From JBBQVS01 sp964250765 (lineage in GTDB: Bacteria; Chloroflexota; Ktedonobacteria; Ktedonobacterales; Ktedonobacteraceae), in the NCBI GenBank assembly GCA_964250765.1, contig CAXUHF010000063.1, positions 1 through 28,893 of the forward strand: 28,893 nt of DNA, read 5' to 3'. Positions 15,152-23,043 of the stretch are shown in pieces. Below the pieces are notes generated by a model. The model did not search any database. It saw only the letters and a list, made by a program, of their open reading frames with translations, and was not told where the DNA came from. The translations under genes were made by a program, and so were the position numbers. Each line of letters opens with the position of its first letter. The first letter of the stretch is position 1.

Positions 15152-16573
15152 TTGACAATAGAAAATATTCGACTTGTCCCACTAGGCGGACTAGGGGAAG
15201 TCGGAAAGAATATGATGGTCGTCGAGTACGGAGACGATATCATCGTTGTGGATGCTGGAGTTATGTTTCCCGACGACGAAATGCTTGGCGTCGATCTCGT
15301 TATTCCTGATACCAGTTATCTTAATGATAAGAAAAACCGTATACGTGGCATAGTCATTACTCACGGTCACGAAGACCATATTGGTGCGCTCCCCTATGTT
15401 TTACCAATGCTTGGTTTTCCTCCTCTCTTCGCTACAAAGCTTACACACGGCTTGATCTCAGTCAAACTCAAAGAGCACAAGCTCCTTGAAAAAACTCATA
15501 TTACGGTCGTCGAAGCAGGCGACTCTGTGCAGGTTGGTCAGTCGCGTGTAGAGTTCTTCCGTGTCAACCATAGCATTCCAGATGCAACTGGCGTTGTTAT
15601 TCACACGCCCGTCGGTGCTGTCGTACACACAGGGGACTACAAATTTGACTATACGCCCGTGGATGGCAAACCGGCCGATATTGGAATGCTGGCTCGTATC
15701 GGCAACGAGGGTGTGCTGGTCATGATGGGAGACAGTACACGTGTTGAGTCCGCAGGCTATACGCCTTCGGAACGCGTGCTGAACGATTCGTTCGACAAGC
15801 TTTTTGCCAATGCACCAGGGCGCATTATGATCGCCACCTTTTCCTCGCTCATCTCTCGTGTACAACAGGTTGTTGATGTCGCCACGCGCTATGAGCGTTT
15901 TATTGCGCTTGTGGGTCGCAGCATGGTCAACAACGTGCAGATGGCAATGGAATTAGGNNNNNNNNNNNNNNNNNNNNNNNNNNNNNNNNNNNNNNNNNNN
16001 NNNNNNNNNNNNNNNNNNNNNNNNNNNNNNNNNNNNNNNNNNNNNNNNNNNNNNNNNAAGTTTTTCATTCCTGTTCACGGCGAATATCGCCAACTGATTC
16101 TGCATGCGAAACTGGCTTACGCGATGGGTATTCCAGAAGACCATATCGTGGTAGCTGAAGATGGCGATATCATCGAGGTCTCTTCCGAAGCGATCAAGAT
16201 GATTGACCACGTGGCAAACGGAAATGTGTTTGTCGATGGGTCCAGTGTTGGCGATGTGGGACAGGTTGTGCTGCGTGACCGTAAGGTGTTGTCGCAGGAT
16301 GGTATCCTTATGGCAATTCTTACCGTTGACAGAGAGACGGGACAACTTATCGGTTCACCAGATATCATCTCACGAGGCTTTGTCTATATGCGTGACGCTG
16401 AGGAATTACTGGAAAACGCAAAAGGGCGCGTTACCGATTCGCTGATTGGGCTAAACGGTCATTCATCAGATTGGGCCTTTATCAAAGACAAAATCAAGCA
16501 TACGCTGAGCGACTTCTTATATGAGAAGACGCGCCGCCGTCCAATGGTCTTGCCAATTGTGGTAGAGGTATAA
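15152..16573 (+). CDS. rnj: Ribonuclease J, interrupted by an assembly gap
   Basis: A metallo-beta-lactamase/beta-CASP RNase with 5'-3' exonuclease and endonuclease activity in mRNA decay and rRNA maturation. The catalytic signature HGHEDH has His71, His73, Asp75 and His76. HTGDYKFD and GDSTRVE supply further metal ligands, and PVHGEYR after the gap is the conserved C-terminal beta-CASP histidine. The C-terminal domain (GQVVLRDRKVLSQDGILMAI and onward) is intact. The start is taken as TTG at 15152, because AGGAGG at 15135-15140 would lie inside the coding sequence if an upstream codon were used. The 100-N run at 15958-16057 leaves the frame open, but comparison with about 555-residue RNase J proteins suggests that some 90 residues are missing, not 33. 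Confidence 0.93.
   Translation: MTIENIRLVPLGGLGEVGKNMMVVEYGDDIIVVDAGVMFPDDEMLGVDLVIPDTSYLNDKKNRIRGIVITHGHEDHIGALPYVLPMLGFPPLFATKLTHGLISVKLKEHKLLEKTHITVVEAGDSVQVGQSRVEFFRVNHSIPDATGVVIHTPVGAVVHTGDYKFDYTPVDGKPADIGMLARIGNEGVLVMMGDSTRVESAGYTPSERVLNDSFDKLFANAPGRIMIATFSSLISRVQQVVDVATRYERFIALVGRSMVNNVQMAMELXXXXXXXXXXXXXXXXXXXXXXXXXXXXXXXXXXKFFIPVHGEYRQLILHAKLAYAMGIPEDHIVVAEDGDIIEVSSEAIKMIDHVANGNVFVDGSSVGDVGQVVLRDRKVLSQDGILMAILTVDRETGQLIGSPDIISRGFVYMRDAEELLENAKGRVTDSLIGLNGHSSDWAFIKDKIKHTLSDFLYEKTRRRPMVLPIVVEV
15958..16057. other. 100-N scaffold gap within RNase J
   Basis: A round 100-N run of the kind used for unknown gap size. From family spacing between GRSMVNNVQMAMELG and PVHGEYR I expect about 260-280 bp of real sequence here. 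Confidence 0.9.
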
Positions 16574-16644
16574 CACAACAAAGCAAAAACGAGTGTCGCG
16601 GAAGGCAAGCCCTCCGCAACACTCGTTTTTGCTTTATTGTGTTA
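16571..16644. terminator. Bidirectional terminator hairpin between RNase J and chemoreceptor
   Basis: An inverted repeat of about 33 bp whose left arm begins with the RNase J stop and whose right arm covers the stop codon of the convergent gene. Two positions are C-A mismatches on the plus-strand RNA but G-U wobbles on the minus-strand RNA. Confidence 0.85.
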
Positions 16645-18289
16645 TATTATAGGTAGATAAACGCGACTTTAATGCGTTTGTCATTTCGGTGAGATGGGTC
16701 ACCGATTGACGCACATCGTGCATATGGGTATTGATCTCGTTGGTCATGTGACGAATCTCGCCAACGGCATGTACCACGAGGCGCGAACTTTGCGCTTGCG
16801 TCTCGGCTGTCGTACAAATATTTTGTACAAGGCTCGCCATTCTTGTGGTAGCGTTATCAATGGCGTCGAGTGTAAGTCCTGTTTGCATCACAAGTTCGGT
16901 CTGTTCTATAACCTGTTGCGTGTTTTGTCCTACGCTATGCGCGGTGGTTGCGGTCTCCTGCTGCATCGTACGAATGTAGCCACCGATCTTACGCGATGCC
17001 TCAGCACAATTCATAGAGAGTGTACGTATCTCTTGTGCGACAACCACAAAGCCCTGTCCTTGCTCACCAGCGCGAGCCGCTTCTATCGCTGCGTTTAACG
17101 CCAGCAGATGCATGCGTGTGTTCAGGTCGGTAACAGCGTTCAGCGTCTCATTGACTTCTTGTCCGCTCTCGCTCAAGTGCTTTATTGTCCGCTCTGATTG
17201 CAGAGTCGTCTCACGTACCTGACCCATACCATCTATAGCGCGATCAACCACCTCTTGTCCAGCAAGAGTGGCCTCAGTCGCCTCGGTTGCCATCTTTACC
17301 AGAATGGCGGCATTATCTGAAACTTGATAAATGACGGTTGCAAATGCATCAATGACGTGTGCAATGCGCGTGATCTGCTGCTCTTGCTGTTCTGTATCGT
17401 GCGCAAGTTGCTCGGAGGTAGAGCGTATCGTGCGTGTATGCTCGTCAACAGCTTGCACAACTTGATGTGTATTTCCAAGAATGCTACTCATATCGCATAT
17501 AATATTGTTTATCGCCTCACTTATAGGTTGAAATTTCTCATGTGAGGCGCGTACCTGCACGTTTATGTCGCCATTACGTATGCGTTCCACATCCTCGCGT
17601 AATTCGGTAATGCCCTGCTCAAGTGCAATTCGCTCACGTTCATGCTCCTGAAGAATATGTGCATTGTCGATAGCGACGGCGGCTTGTTGCGCAAAAAGTT
17701 CAATTATCTCAATATCTTCGGGAGTAGGAATTTTTCCATTTGCAGGATTGTGTAGCGAGAGGAAGCCAAGCAATTTCTTCGCTCGTGGACTGATTAATGG
17801 TGCGAGTAAGCTATCCTCAGTATGCCATGTATCCGTAGTATTTTCCACAACCGTTACGTCGGTCAGGACATCTTTCTGTGGATGAGAAATAAAATAGCTT
17901 TGACCGATGCGAAATTCTGAACGCATGAAGGCATGCATCTGCTCCAGCGTTATGGGATGTGTGCGAATAGTTCGCTGGTCCCCTTCAGACACACCAGCAA
18001 ACGCTACGGAGTGTATATGCGCGTTTCCCTCTTCAATCAGGTTCACAACAAGAGAACCGAAGCCTGTACACGCACTCGTCGAGGTCGTGATTCTATGGAG
18101 TACCTCGTTCAATCCGCTATCAGTCTGCAAGAGGTTGCCCAAACGGAGTAATGCCTTCATCTGTTGCTCTCTCTGTTCTTGTGAGTCACAGGATGATGGC
18201 GTAGATGTAGCCACTGGTTGTTGTCCATTCGATTGATGCGTCGATGATGGACGCAGACGAACGCGTAAAGGAATTTGTTTGCTTTGCAT
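16634..18289 (-). CDS. Soluble GAF-domain methyl-accepting chemotaxis-like protein
   Basis: A 551-residue signalling protein without membrane segment or signal peptide. Residues 1-40 are a polar Ser/Gln-rich tail. A GAF sensor domain covers about 45-212, a HAMP-like linker about 225-270 (GDINVQVRASHEKFQPISEAI), and a long coiled-coil methyl-accepting signalling domain about 290-540. The hairpin tip is nearly canonical (LLALNAAIEAARAGEQGQGF, then VVVAQEIRTLS), so it should couple to CheW/CheA. GGGAG precedes the ATG at 18289. No che gene is nearby. The ligand of the GAF domain is unknown; there is no clear chromophore cysteine. Roles other than swimming, such as control of twitching or development, are possible. 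Confidence 0.9.
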   Translation of the reverse strand: MQSKQIPLRVRLRPSSTHQSNGQQPVATSTPSSCDSQEQREQQMKALLRLGNLLQTDSGLNEVLHRITTSTSACTGFGSLVVNLIEEGNAHIHSVAFAGVSEGDQRTIRTHPITLEQMHAFMRSEFRIGQSYFISHPQKDVLTDVTVVENTTDTWHTEDSLLAPLISPRAKKLLGFLSLHNPANGKIPTPEDIEIIELFAQQAAVAIDNAHILQEHERERIALEQGITELREDVERIRNGDINVQVRASHEKFQPISEAINNIICDMSSILGNTHQVVQAVDEHTRTIRSTSEQLAHDTEQQEQQITRIAHVIDAFATVIYQVSDNAAILVKMATEATEATLAGQEVVDRAIDGMGQVRETTLQSERTIKHLSESGQEVNETLNAVTDLNTRMHLLALNAAIEAARAGEQGQGFVVVAQEIRTLSMNCAEASRKIGGYIRTMQQETATTAHSVGQNTQQVIEQTELVMQTGLTLDAIDNATTRMASLVQNICTTAETQAQSSRLVVHAVGEIRHMTNEINTHMHDVRQSVTHLTEMTNALKSRLSTYNITQ

Positions 18290-18422
18290 GCGCTACTCCC
18301 TTGGGCGCGATACATCGCCCTTCTAATCCACGCGAAGAGGTGAATACATTGTTCAAGTAGTGTATTTAGATATACTTAATCAAAATAACATATAATGCCC
18401 CTTGTGTACAAAAGAGTAGTAT

Positions 18423-18610
18423 TTTTGGTTTAAGATACATGGAAAGCGAACACCACCCACCCGGGTGGCGTTTAAAAGATAGTTAAACAANNNNNNNNNN
18501 AAAAAAAAAAAAAGCCCCTTTTTTAAAAAATTTTTTTTTTTTTTTTTTAAAATAACTTCCAAACCCACCCCCCCGCTGGTTGTCCGCTTTCCATGTATCT
18601 TAAACCAAAA
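18423..18610. terminator. 25-bp perfect hairpin interrupted by a 10-N gap and homopolymers
   Basis: Arms 18423-18447 and 18586-18610 are perfect complements. Between them lie the N run 18491-18500, poly-A, a T run of nearly 20 and C runs, which look like sequencing or assembly noise. It follows the stop of the leftward hflX gene and is probably its terminator. The remaining DNA between 18290 and 18617 shows no gene. Confidence 0.65.
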
Positions 18611-18617
18611 TTGTTCT

Positions 18618-19979
18618 TTAGCGACGCATAGCGATAGCATAGGGCGAGAAGTAACCGCGTAGCGAACGCGAGATGCGCCCTGTGATAAACGTGCCTTCGG
18701 GTCGATGCTCTTCGCGCTCGATGTAGCCACGACGGTGAAAAAGTTCGACCAGTTCGCCTTTTGGAAAGGGGATAACAACCTGCACCGTGTCCATACTCTC
18801 TGCAAGTACTTCGGCGATTTTTTCACAAAGCGCATTTAGCCCTATCCCTTTGAGGGCGGACACAGGAACGGCATTTGGGTACAGGGTGACATCAACCTCA
18901 GCAGGATCGTCGAGCAGGTCAATTTTGTTGAGTGCGGTAACTCGCGGTTTCTCCTCTGATGCGAGATCGTGGAGAACTTCGTTGACCGTCTCGCTCTGCT
19001 CAATCGCGTTTTCGTGCTTCACATCGACCACTTCTAGCAAGAGATCAGCGTCCATGACCTCTTCAAGCGTGGCGCGGAAGGCGGCAACCAGTTTGGTAGG
19101 CAGTTTTTGAATGAAGCCAACGGTATCGGTCATCAGTGCCTCTTGATTGCCCGCCAGCACAATGTGACGTGTAATCGGGTCAAGAGTGGCGAATAGCTTA
19201 TTTTCGGCGAGCACATTAGACTCAGTAAGGGCATTGAAGAGCGTCGATTTGCCTGCATTCGTGTAGCCCACAACCGCGATAACGGGAATGGCCTGAGCCA
19301 TGCGCTGCCGTCGATTGAGAAGGCGTTGTGCACGAACCTCTTCGATAGCTTCCTTCAATTCTGAGATACGGCTGCGAATGCGGCGGCGGTCAATTTCTAA
19401 GCGGGTTTCACCAGGGCCACGTACACCAATTGAACCGCCTGCCCCGCCAGTACCCCCGGAACCACCTGCACTGGCACTCCGTGAGCCACCCGCCTGCCGA
19501 GAAAACTCGGTGCCGCGTCCAGTCAAGCGAGGAAGACGATATTCTAATTGGGCAAGTTCAACCTGAAGGCGACCTTCACGCGTGCGAGCATGTTGCGCAA
19601 AGATATCGAGGATGAGGGCAGTTCGATCTACAATACGAGCATTCAGTAGCTTTTCGAGGGTGCGTTGTTGTGCAGGAGTTAGCTCATCATCGAAGATAAC
19701 GAGGTCAACGTCCAACTGTTTTTCCAGGTCAACTAAGTCCTGGGCACGTCCTTTGCCCACGTAGGTTTGTCCGTCGGGATGAGGGAGACGTTGAATGAGA
19801 GTGCCGACAACCTCGGCACCGGCGGTACGAGCTAATATGCCCAGTTCGCTTACTGAGTCCTCGACGCTCCACACGCTGTCAGAGTCGTTTGACTCGACCG
19901 CGACGAGGTAGGCTCGTTCAAGTTTGCTATTGACTCCTGTGTCGATAAGACGATCTTGCTTTGCCGTAGTTTCCTCCAT
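18618..19979 (-). CDS. hflX: GTPase HflX
   Basis: A ribosome-associated GTPase that splits or rescues stalled 70S ribosomes under stress. The 453-residue protein has the N-terminal HflX domain (about 20-200), with GKGRAQDL and the LQVELAQLEYRLPRLTG segment, then a glycine-rich linker (164-184) and GVRGPGETRLEIDRR. The G domain has G1 GYTNAGKST (238-246), G3 DTVGF (285-289), G4 NKID (351-354) and G5 SALKG (374-378). A C-terminal alpha/beta domain follows. The frame is open to 20135, but that extension translates two hairpins, so the ATG at 19979 is preferred; its ribosome binding site is weak. It is slightly longer than the usual 420-430 residues. Confidence 0.95.
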   Translation of the reverse strand: MEETTAKQDRLIDTGVNSKLERAYLVAVESNDSDSVWSVEDSVSELGILARTAGAEVVGTLIQRLPHPDGQTYVGKGRAQDLVDLEKQLDVDLVIFDDELTPAQQRTLEKLLNARIVDRTALILDIFAQHARTREGRLQVELAQLEYRLPRLTGRGTEFSRQAGGSRSASAGGSGGTGGAGGSIGVRGPGETRLEIDRRRIRSRISELKEAIEEVRAQRLLNRRQRMAQAIPVIAVVGYTNAGKSTLFNALTESNVLAENKLFATLDPITRHIVLAGNQEALMTDTVGFIQKLPTKLVAAFRATLEEVMDADLLLEVVDVKHENAIEQSETVNEVLHDLASEEKPRVTALNKIDLLDDPAEVDVTLYPNAVPVSALKGIGLNALCEKIAEVLAESMDTVQVVIPFPKGELVELFHRRGYIEREEHRPEGTFITGRISRSLRGYFSPYAIAMRR

Positions 19980-20048
19980 ATAGGTTTCAAGGAACAGACA
20001 ATGATCTATCACTCTTATCATACAACACTCTGCAAGAATCTTTTTCCA

Positions 20049-20087
20049 GATGTGCTGCATGTCGGCGAAGCCGACATGCAGCACATC
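20049..20087. terminator. 18-bp perfect hairpin, 3-nt loop, followed by T run
   Basis: Arms 20049-20066 and 20070-20087 are perfect complements with loop GAA, then seven T on the plus strand. It lies between cvpA and hflX, both leftward, so its T run points against the genes. It may be a structural or processing element. Confidence 0.7.
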
Positions 20088-20095
20088 TTTTTTAT

Positions 20096-20152
20096 ATGAA
20101 GAGGCAAGAGACATGCGTTGGCACCGCCAATGCATGTCTCTTGCCTCTTCAT
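20096..20152. terminator. 26-bp hairpin between cvpA and hflX
   Basis: Arms 20096-20121 and 20127-20152 pair with one G-U-type exception and a 5-nt loop. It follows the stop of the leftward CvpA gene by about 10 nt, the usual terminator position here. Confidence 0.8.
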
Positions 20153-20162
20153 CTTTACCTGA

Positions 20163-20729
20163 TTATTGAGGGGGTTGAGGGACATTCGGAAGTGTTCTCA
20201 CAAAAAAGCTGTTGACTTTGGCGAAGAGGCTATTCGTTATTGCCTGATTGTAGAAATCGTGCCATTGCTGCAATTGCCCAATTTGTACATTTGAGCCAGG
20301 AATAAGACTGGCACCGTGCTGAATTGTACTGACCGTTCCCTGAACATTGTTAAGAAAACTACCGAGCAGGATGAGGAAGAAGAGCCAGAGCAACCATGCC
20401 TCCACAAATCCAACCACGCCGCCAAGCAGCGAATCGCTTGATCCGAACAAAGGAATACCCTTTACGATACCCCGAAGTGCGTTGCCTATAATGTGTAGCA
20501 CAAACACTGCTAGAAAAAACAGAATGAAGAACGAGATCAATGGCGTTGCGGAAAACCCACTGGACGCAAGCAATGCAGTAAATTGTGGTCCGAAAAAGTA
20601 CGCAATACCAAGTGCAAGCGGAATGCTAATCAAGTTGAGCAAGCTCAATACAAGCCCATTGCGTAAGCCGCTTAACACAAGCAATACAACTGTAATCAAA
20701 AACAAAATGTCTATGAAGCTTAATGGCAT
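20163..20729 (-). CDS. CvpA family membrane protein
   Basis: A 188-residue inner-membrane protein with four hydrophobic segments (about 6-25, 29-47, 64-88 and 103-128). The family opening (IDILFLITVVLLVLSGLRNG, then a second helix) and the central R-G-[IL]-V-K-x-I-P-[LF]-F segment are typical of CvpA, the colicin V production protein family. GAAGGTAA lies upstream of the ATG. The last 50 residues are polar and end in a Pro-rich tail. CvpA homologues affect envelope homeostasis and, in enterics, colicin export; the role in this lineage is not known. It lies between HflX and an HD-GYP gene, each separated by hairpins, so it is probably transcribed alone. Confidence 0.88.
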   Translation of the reverse strand: MPLSFIDILFLITVVLLVLSGLRNGLVLSLLNLISIPLALGIAYFFGPQFTALLASSGFSATPLISFFILFFLAVFVLHIIGNALRGIVKGIPLFGSSDSLLGGVVGFVEAWLLWLFFLILLGSFLNNVQGTVSTIQHGASLIPGSNVQIGQLQQWHDFYNQAITNSLFAKVNSFFVRTLPNVPQPPQ

Positions 20730-20861
20730 ATATGTTTACCTTCAATACAACATTGTGACGAAAAGATACAAAAAGACACATCCATTAGTATATACGTAAA
20801 GACGATGAAATTATCCAAGATGTAACAATGTAAAGATAGATTATGCGCTCAACCCATAAAT

Positions 20862-20898
20862 AGAGGCATGACAGGGGCAGAGCACCTGTCATGCCTCT
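20862..20898. terminator. Hairpin downstream of the HD-GYP gene
   Basis: AGAGGCATGACAGG (20862-20875) and its perfect complement (20885-20898) with a 9-nt loop, about 30 bp beyond the stop of the leftward HD-GYP gene. Confidence 0.75.
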
Positions 20899-20926
20899 CC
20901 AAACATGGAACCGCTCCAACGTATCA

Positions 20927-21637
20927 CTAAAAATCGTCCAGATGGGGTGAATAGTGTAGCGTCTGCTTTTCGTGTAGGTCTTGCTGTGGCAATGTAAAGT
21001 TTGGTGTGATGTCCAGCAATTGTACAAAGGCATCTACTATAAGTGGGTCAAAGCATATAGTGGCGTCTGCGAGAAGACATGCGCGTGCCTCATCGGTTGA
21101 GGACGCGTTTTTGTAGGGCCGCCATGAAGTTAATACATCATACACATCTGCAACTGTGAGCAGACGAGCACCGAGTGGAATATCTTCACCTTGCTTGCCA
21201 GCAGGATAACCCTGCCCGTTCCACTTCTCATGATGATGCAGCACAGTTTCTACGTAGAAGGGGTCTATATCGCACCCAATCAAAATACGAGCACCAATAA
21301 CGGGATGCCGCTCCATTTTGCGCCGTTCATCTTCGGAGAGCGCACCAGATTTATTCAAGATATCGTTGGCAATCCACGTTTTGCCAAGATCATGAACAAG
21401 TGCTGCTAGAGCTAGATCGCGTGCCTCGCGTCTACTCCAACCCAGATGACGTGCCAGGCGTTGGACATAGGTAGCTACCCTACGAGAATGCTCGTAGGTA
21501 ACAATATCACGCTCCTGGATGCTTTGTGCGAACGAGAGAATTACTCTTCGCGTCTCCCGATCCTGCTCAATATACGCTGCTCCCACCACATTACGCTCCC
21601 ACATCGCCGTACAGTCAACCGAGATTGGTGCTGCCAC
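20927..21637 (-). CDS. HD-GYP domain phosphohydrolase
   Basis: A 236-residue protein that is essentially one HD-GYP domain, the type that hydrolyses cyclic di-GMP. Metal and signature residues are present: His50 (YEHS), His82-Asp83 (LVHDLGK), His111 (RHPVIGA), His135-His136 (HHHEKW), the GYP at 143-145, and VADVYDVLTSWRPYK (162 onward). No receiver, PAS or membrane segment is attached, so control must come through partner binding or expression. The start is a GTG at 21637 with only a weak TGAGA upstream; an ATG 11 codons later is a real alternative. It is monocistronic, with hairpins on both sides. Confidence 0.88.
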   Translation of the reverse strand: MAAPISVDCTAMWERNVVGAAYIEQDRETRRVILSFAQSIQERDIVTYEHSRRVATYVQRLARHLGWSRREARDLALAALVHDLGKTWIANDILNKSGALSEDERRKMERHPVIGARILIGCDIDPFYVETVLHHHEKWNGQGYPAGKQGEDIPLGARLLTVADVYDVLTSWRPYKNASSTDEARACLLADATICFDPLIVDAFVQLLDITPNFTLPQQDLHEKQTLHYSPHLDDF

Positions 21638-21683
21638 GTCTCAACAAAAGGTACACACTGAAGAAGAATACATTTCTATAACT

Positions 21684-21732
21684 GTGGACGCAAAACATCC
21701 ACAACTATCAAAACGTTCGTATGATAGTTGTG
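21684..21732. terminator. Two adjacent small hairpins
   Basis: GTGGACG-CAAAA-CATCCAC at about 21684-21702 (one wobble) and an 11-bp perfect stem 21700-21710/21722-21732 with an 11-nt loop containing AACGTT. They lie upstream of the HD-GYP gene and downstream of the DMT transporter (both leftward), so they may terminate the latter. Confidence 0.5.
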
Positions 21733-21830
21733 TGCTAACAATGCTTTACTCTTATCAATATAGTACTGTTTTTTTTCAGTTTCTGTCTACGCTTGTTGCT
21801 CAACAAGGTACTTTTGTCTATAGAGTGGCC

Positions 21831-22787
21831 TCATTTGCGGTCTCGACCAAGCGATACTAGCCCGACGCCGACAAGAATAACCACCATTGCCAGGACGCCT
21901 ATCAGCGTAATACGTTCACCCGCGAACAAGACACCGAGGGCAACCGCGACGGCCGGGTTGACATAAGCATAGCTTGTAGCAAGAGCAGGCCGCACGTTAC
22001 GCAGAAGATAGCCATAGGCACTAAAGGCAATCAGCGAGCCAAAGAGAATCAAAAACGCCATTGACCCCAAGGCACTTGCTGTCGGAACGCTATGAATACG
22101 CTCGCCTAAAATCAAACCGAGGACCAACAAGAAGAAACCAGCAATAATCATCTGAGTCGCGCTTGCCATCAAGCCAGGAGGCAACGAGACACGAGAACTG
22201 AGCGCGGAACCAAGTGCCCAACATATAGGAGCAAGTAATAGGGCAATTGCGCCAATTGGATTCGCCCATACTCCGTTCTCAAAATTGAGAAAAAGCACAC
22301 CGATAAAACCTAAACTGAGACCAACCCACTCAATACGTTTAGGCCAACGCCCCATCAGACCAATAAATAAGGCCGCCCACAAGGGAACTGCGGCAATTCC
22401 AACCGCTGCGAGTCCCGATGAGACCCATTGTTCCGCGAACGAGACGCCACCATTGCCACCTCCGAGCAGTAATATACCAATGATAGCAGACCCAATAATT
22501 TGTGGGCGCGTCGGTGTTGCTGCTCCACGTAGACGCAGAAACGTGTACAGTAAAATACCAGCAATGACGAAGCGTATACCCGCCATCAAGAACGGCGGAA
22601 AGCTTGCGAGCGCGAAACGCATTCCTAGATAGGTCGAACCCCAAATAACGTAGAGCGCGAACAAGGATAGCAGAATACCCCAACGATTCCCTTTTGCTTT
22701 TGGTGAAGAGACAGCAGGACTCGCTACGTCGGTTTCTACAGTTTGTGGTTGAGTTGAAATGGGTTGTGTTGAATATGTGTCGCTCAT
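21831..22787 (-). CDS. EamA/DMT-family transporter (YedA-like)
   Basis: A 318-residue inner-membrane transporter of the drug/metabolite superfamily. After a 35-residue Ser/Thr/Gln-rich cytoplasmic tail come ten hydrophobic helices in two EamA repeats, the first starting ALYVIWGSTYLGMRFAL and the second near NPIGAIALLLAPICWALGSA. The family hallmarks WGSTYL and the late helix-9 motif SYAYVNPAVAVALGVLFAGE are clear. Members export metabolites or amino acids; substrate cannot be read from sequence. GAAGGA precedes the ATG. A 123-bp repeat element lies just upstream and could hold or disturb its promoter. Confidence 0.92.
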   Translation of the reverse strand: MSDTYSTQPISTQPQTVETDVASPAVSSPKAKGNRWGILLSLFALYVIWGSTYLGMRFALASFPPFLMAGIRFVIAGILLYTFLRLRGAATPTRPQIIGSAIIGILLLGGGNGGVSFAEQWVSSGLAAVGIAAVPLWAALFIGLMGRWPKRIEWVGLSLGFIGVLFLNFENGVWANPIGAIALLLAPICWALGSALSSRVSLPPGLMASATQMIIAGFFLLVLGLILGERIHSVPTASALGSMAFLILFGSLIAFSAYGYLLRNVRPALATSYAYVNPAVAVALGVLFAGERITLIGVLAMVVILVGVGLVSLGRDRK

Positions 22788-22838
22788 GCTGTCCTTCGTT
22801 CTGTGTAAACAATGTTGTGTGCATCTACCAACGGTATT

Positions 22839-22961
22839 GTAAGGGTCTAATTCTATTACACCCTATTAGCAATACACAACGTGGATAGATGATGAGAAGC
22901 GTTTCAACAGCCTCCGAGATTGTATGTTGCCCACAGGATGTAATAGAATTAGACCCCTACA
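22839..22961. repeat. 123-bp element with 27-bp terminal inverted repeats (copy 2)
   Basis: Ends 22839-22865 and 22935-22961 pair with two mismatches in 27. The inner region keeps TTAGCAAT, ACGT, GTTTCA and TGTAATAG at the same relative positions as in copy 1 (12760-12880), although the rest differs. It encodes no protein. Confidence 0.75.
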
Positions 22962-23043
22962 ATTGAATCACTCTGGTTGGTTTGTTCATCATTTCCTAAT
23001 CGTACCATCCATTTCTCGCAATCCCTACAGCCAAACGGCACGA

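Noticed and set aside
19980..20135. N-terminal extension of HflX by 52 residues
   Set aside because: The extension translates two intergenic hairpins and has no similarity to the HflX N-terminus.
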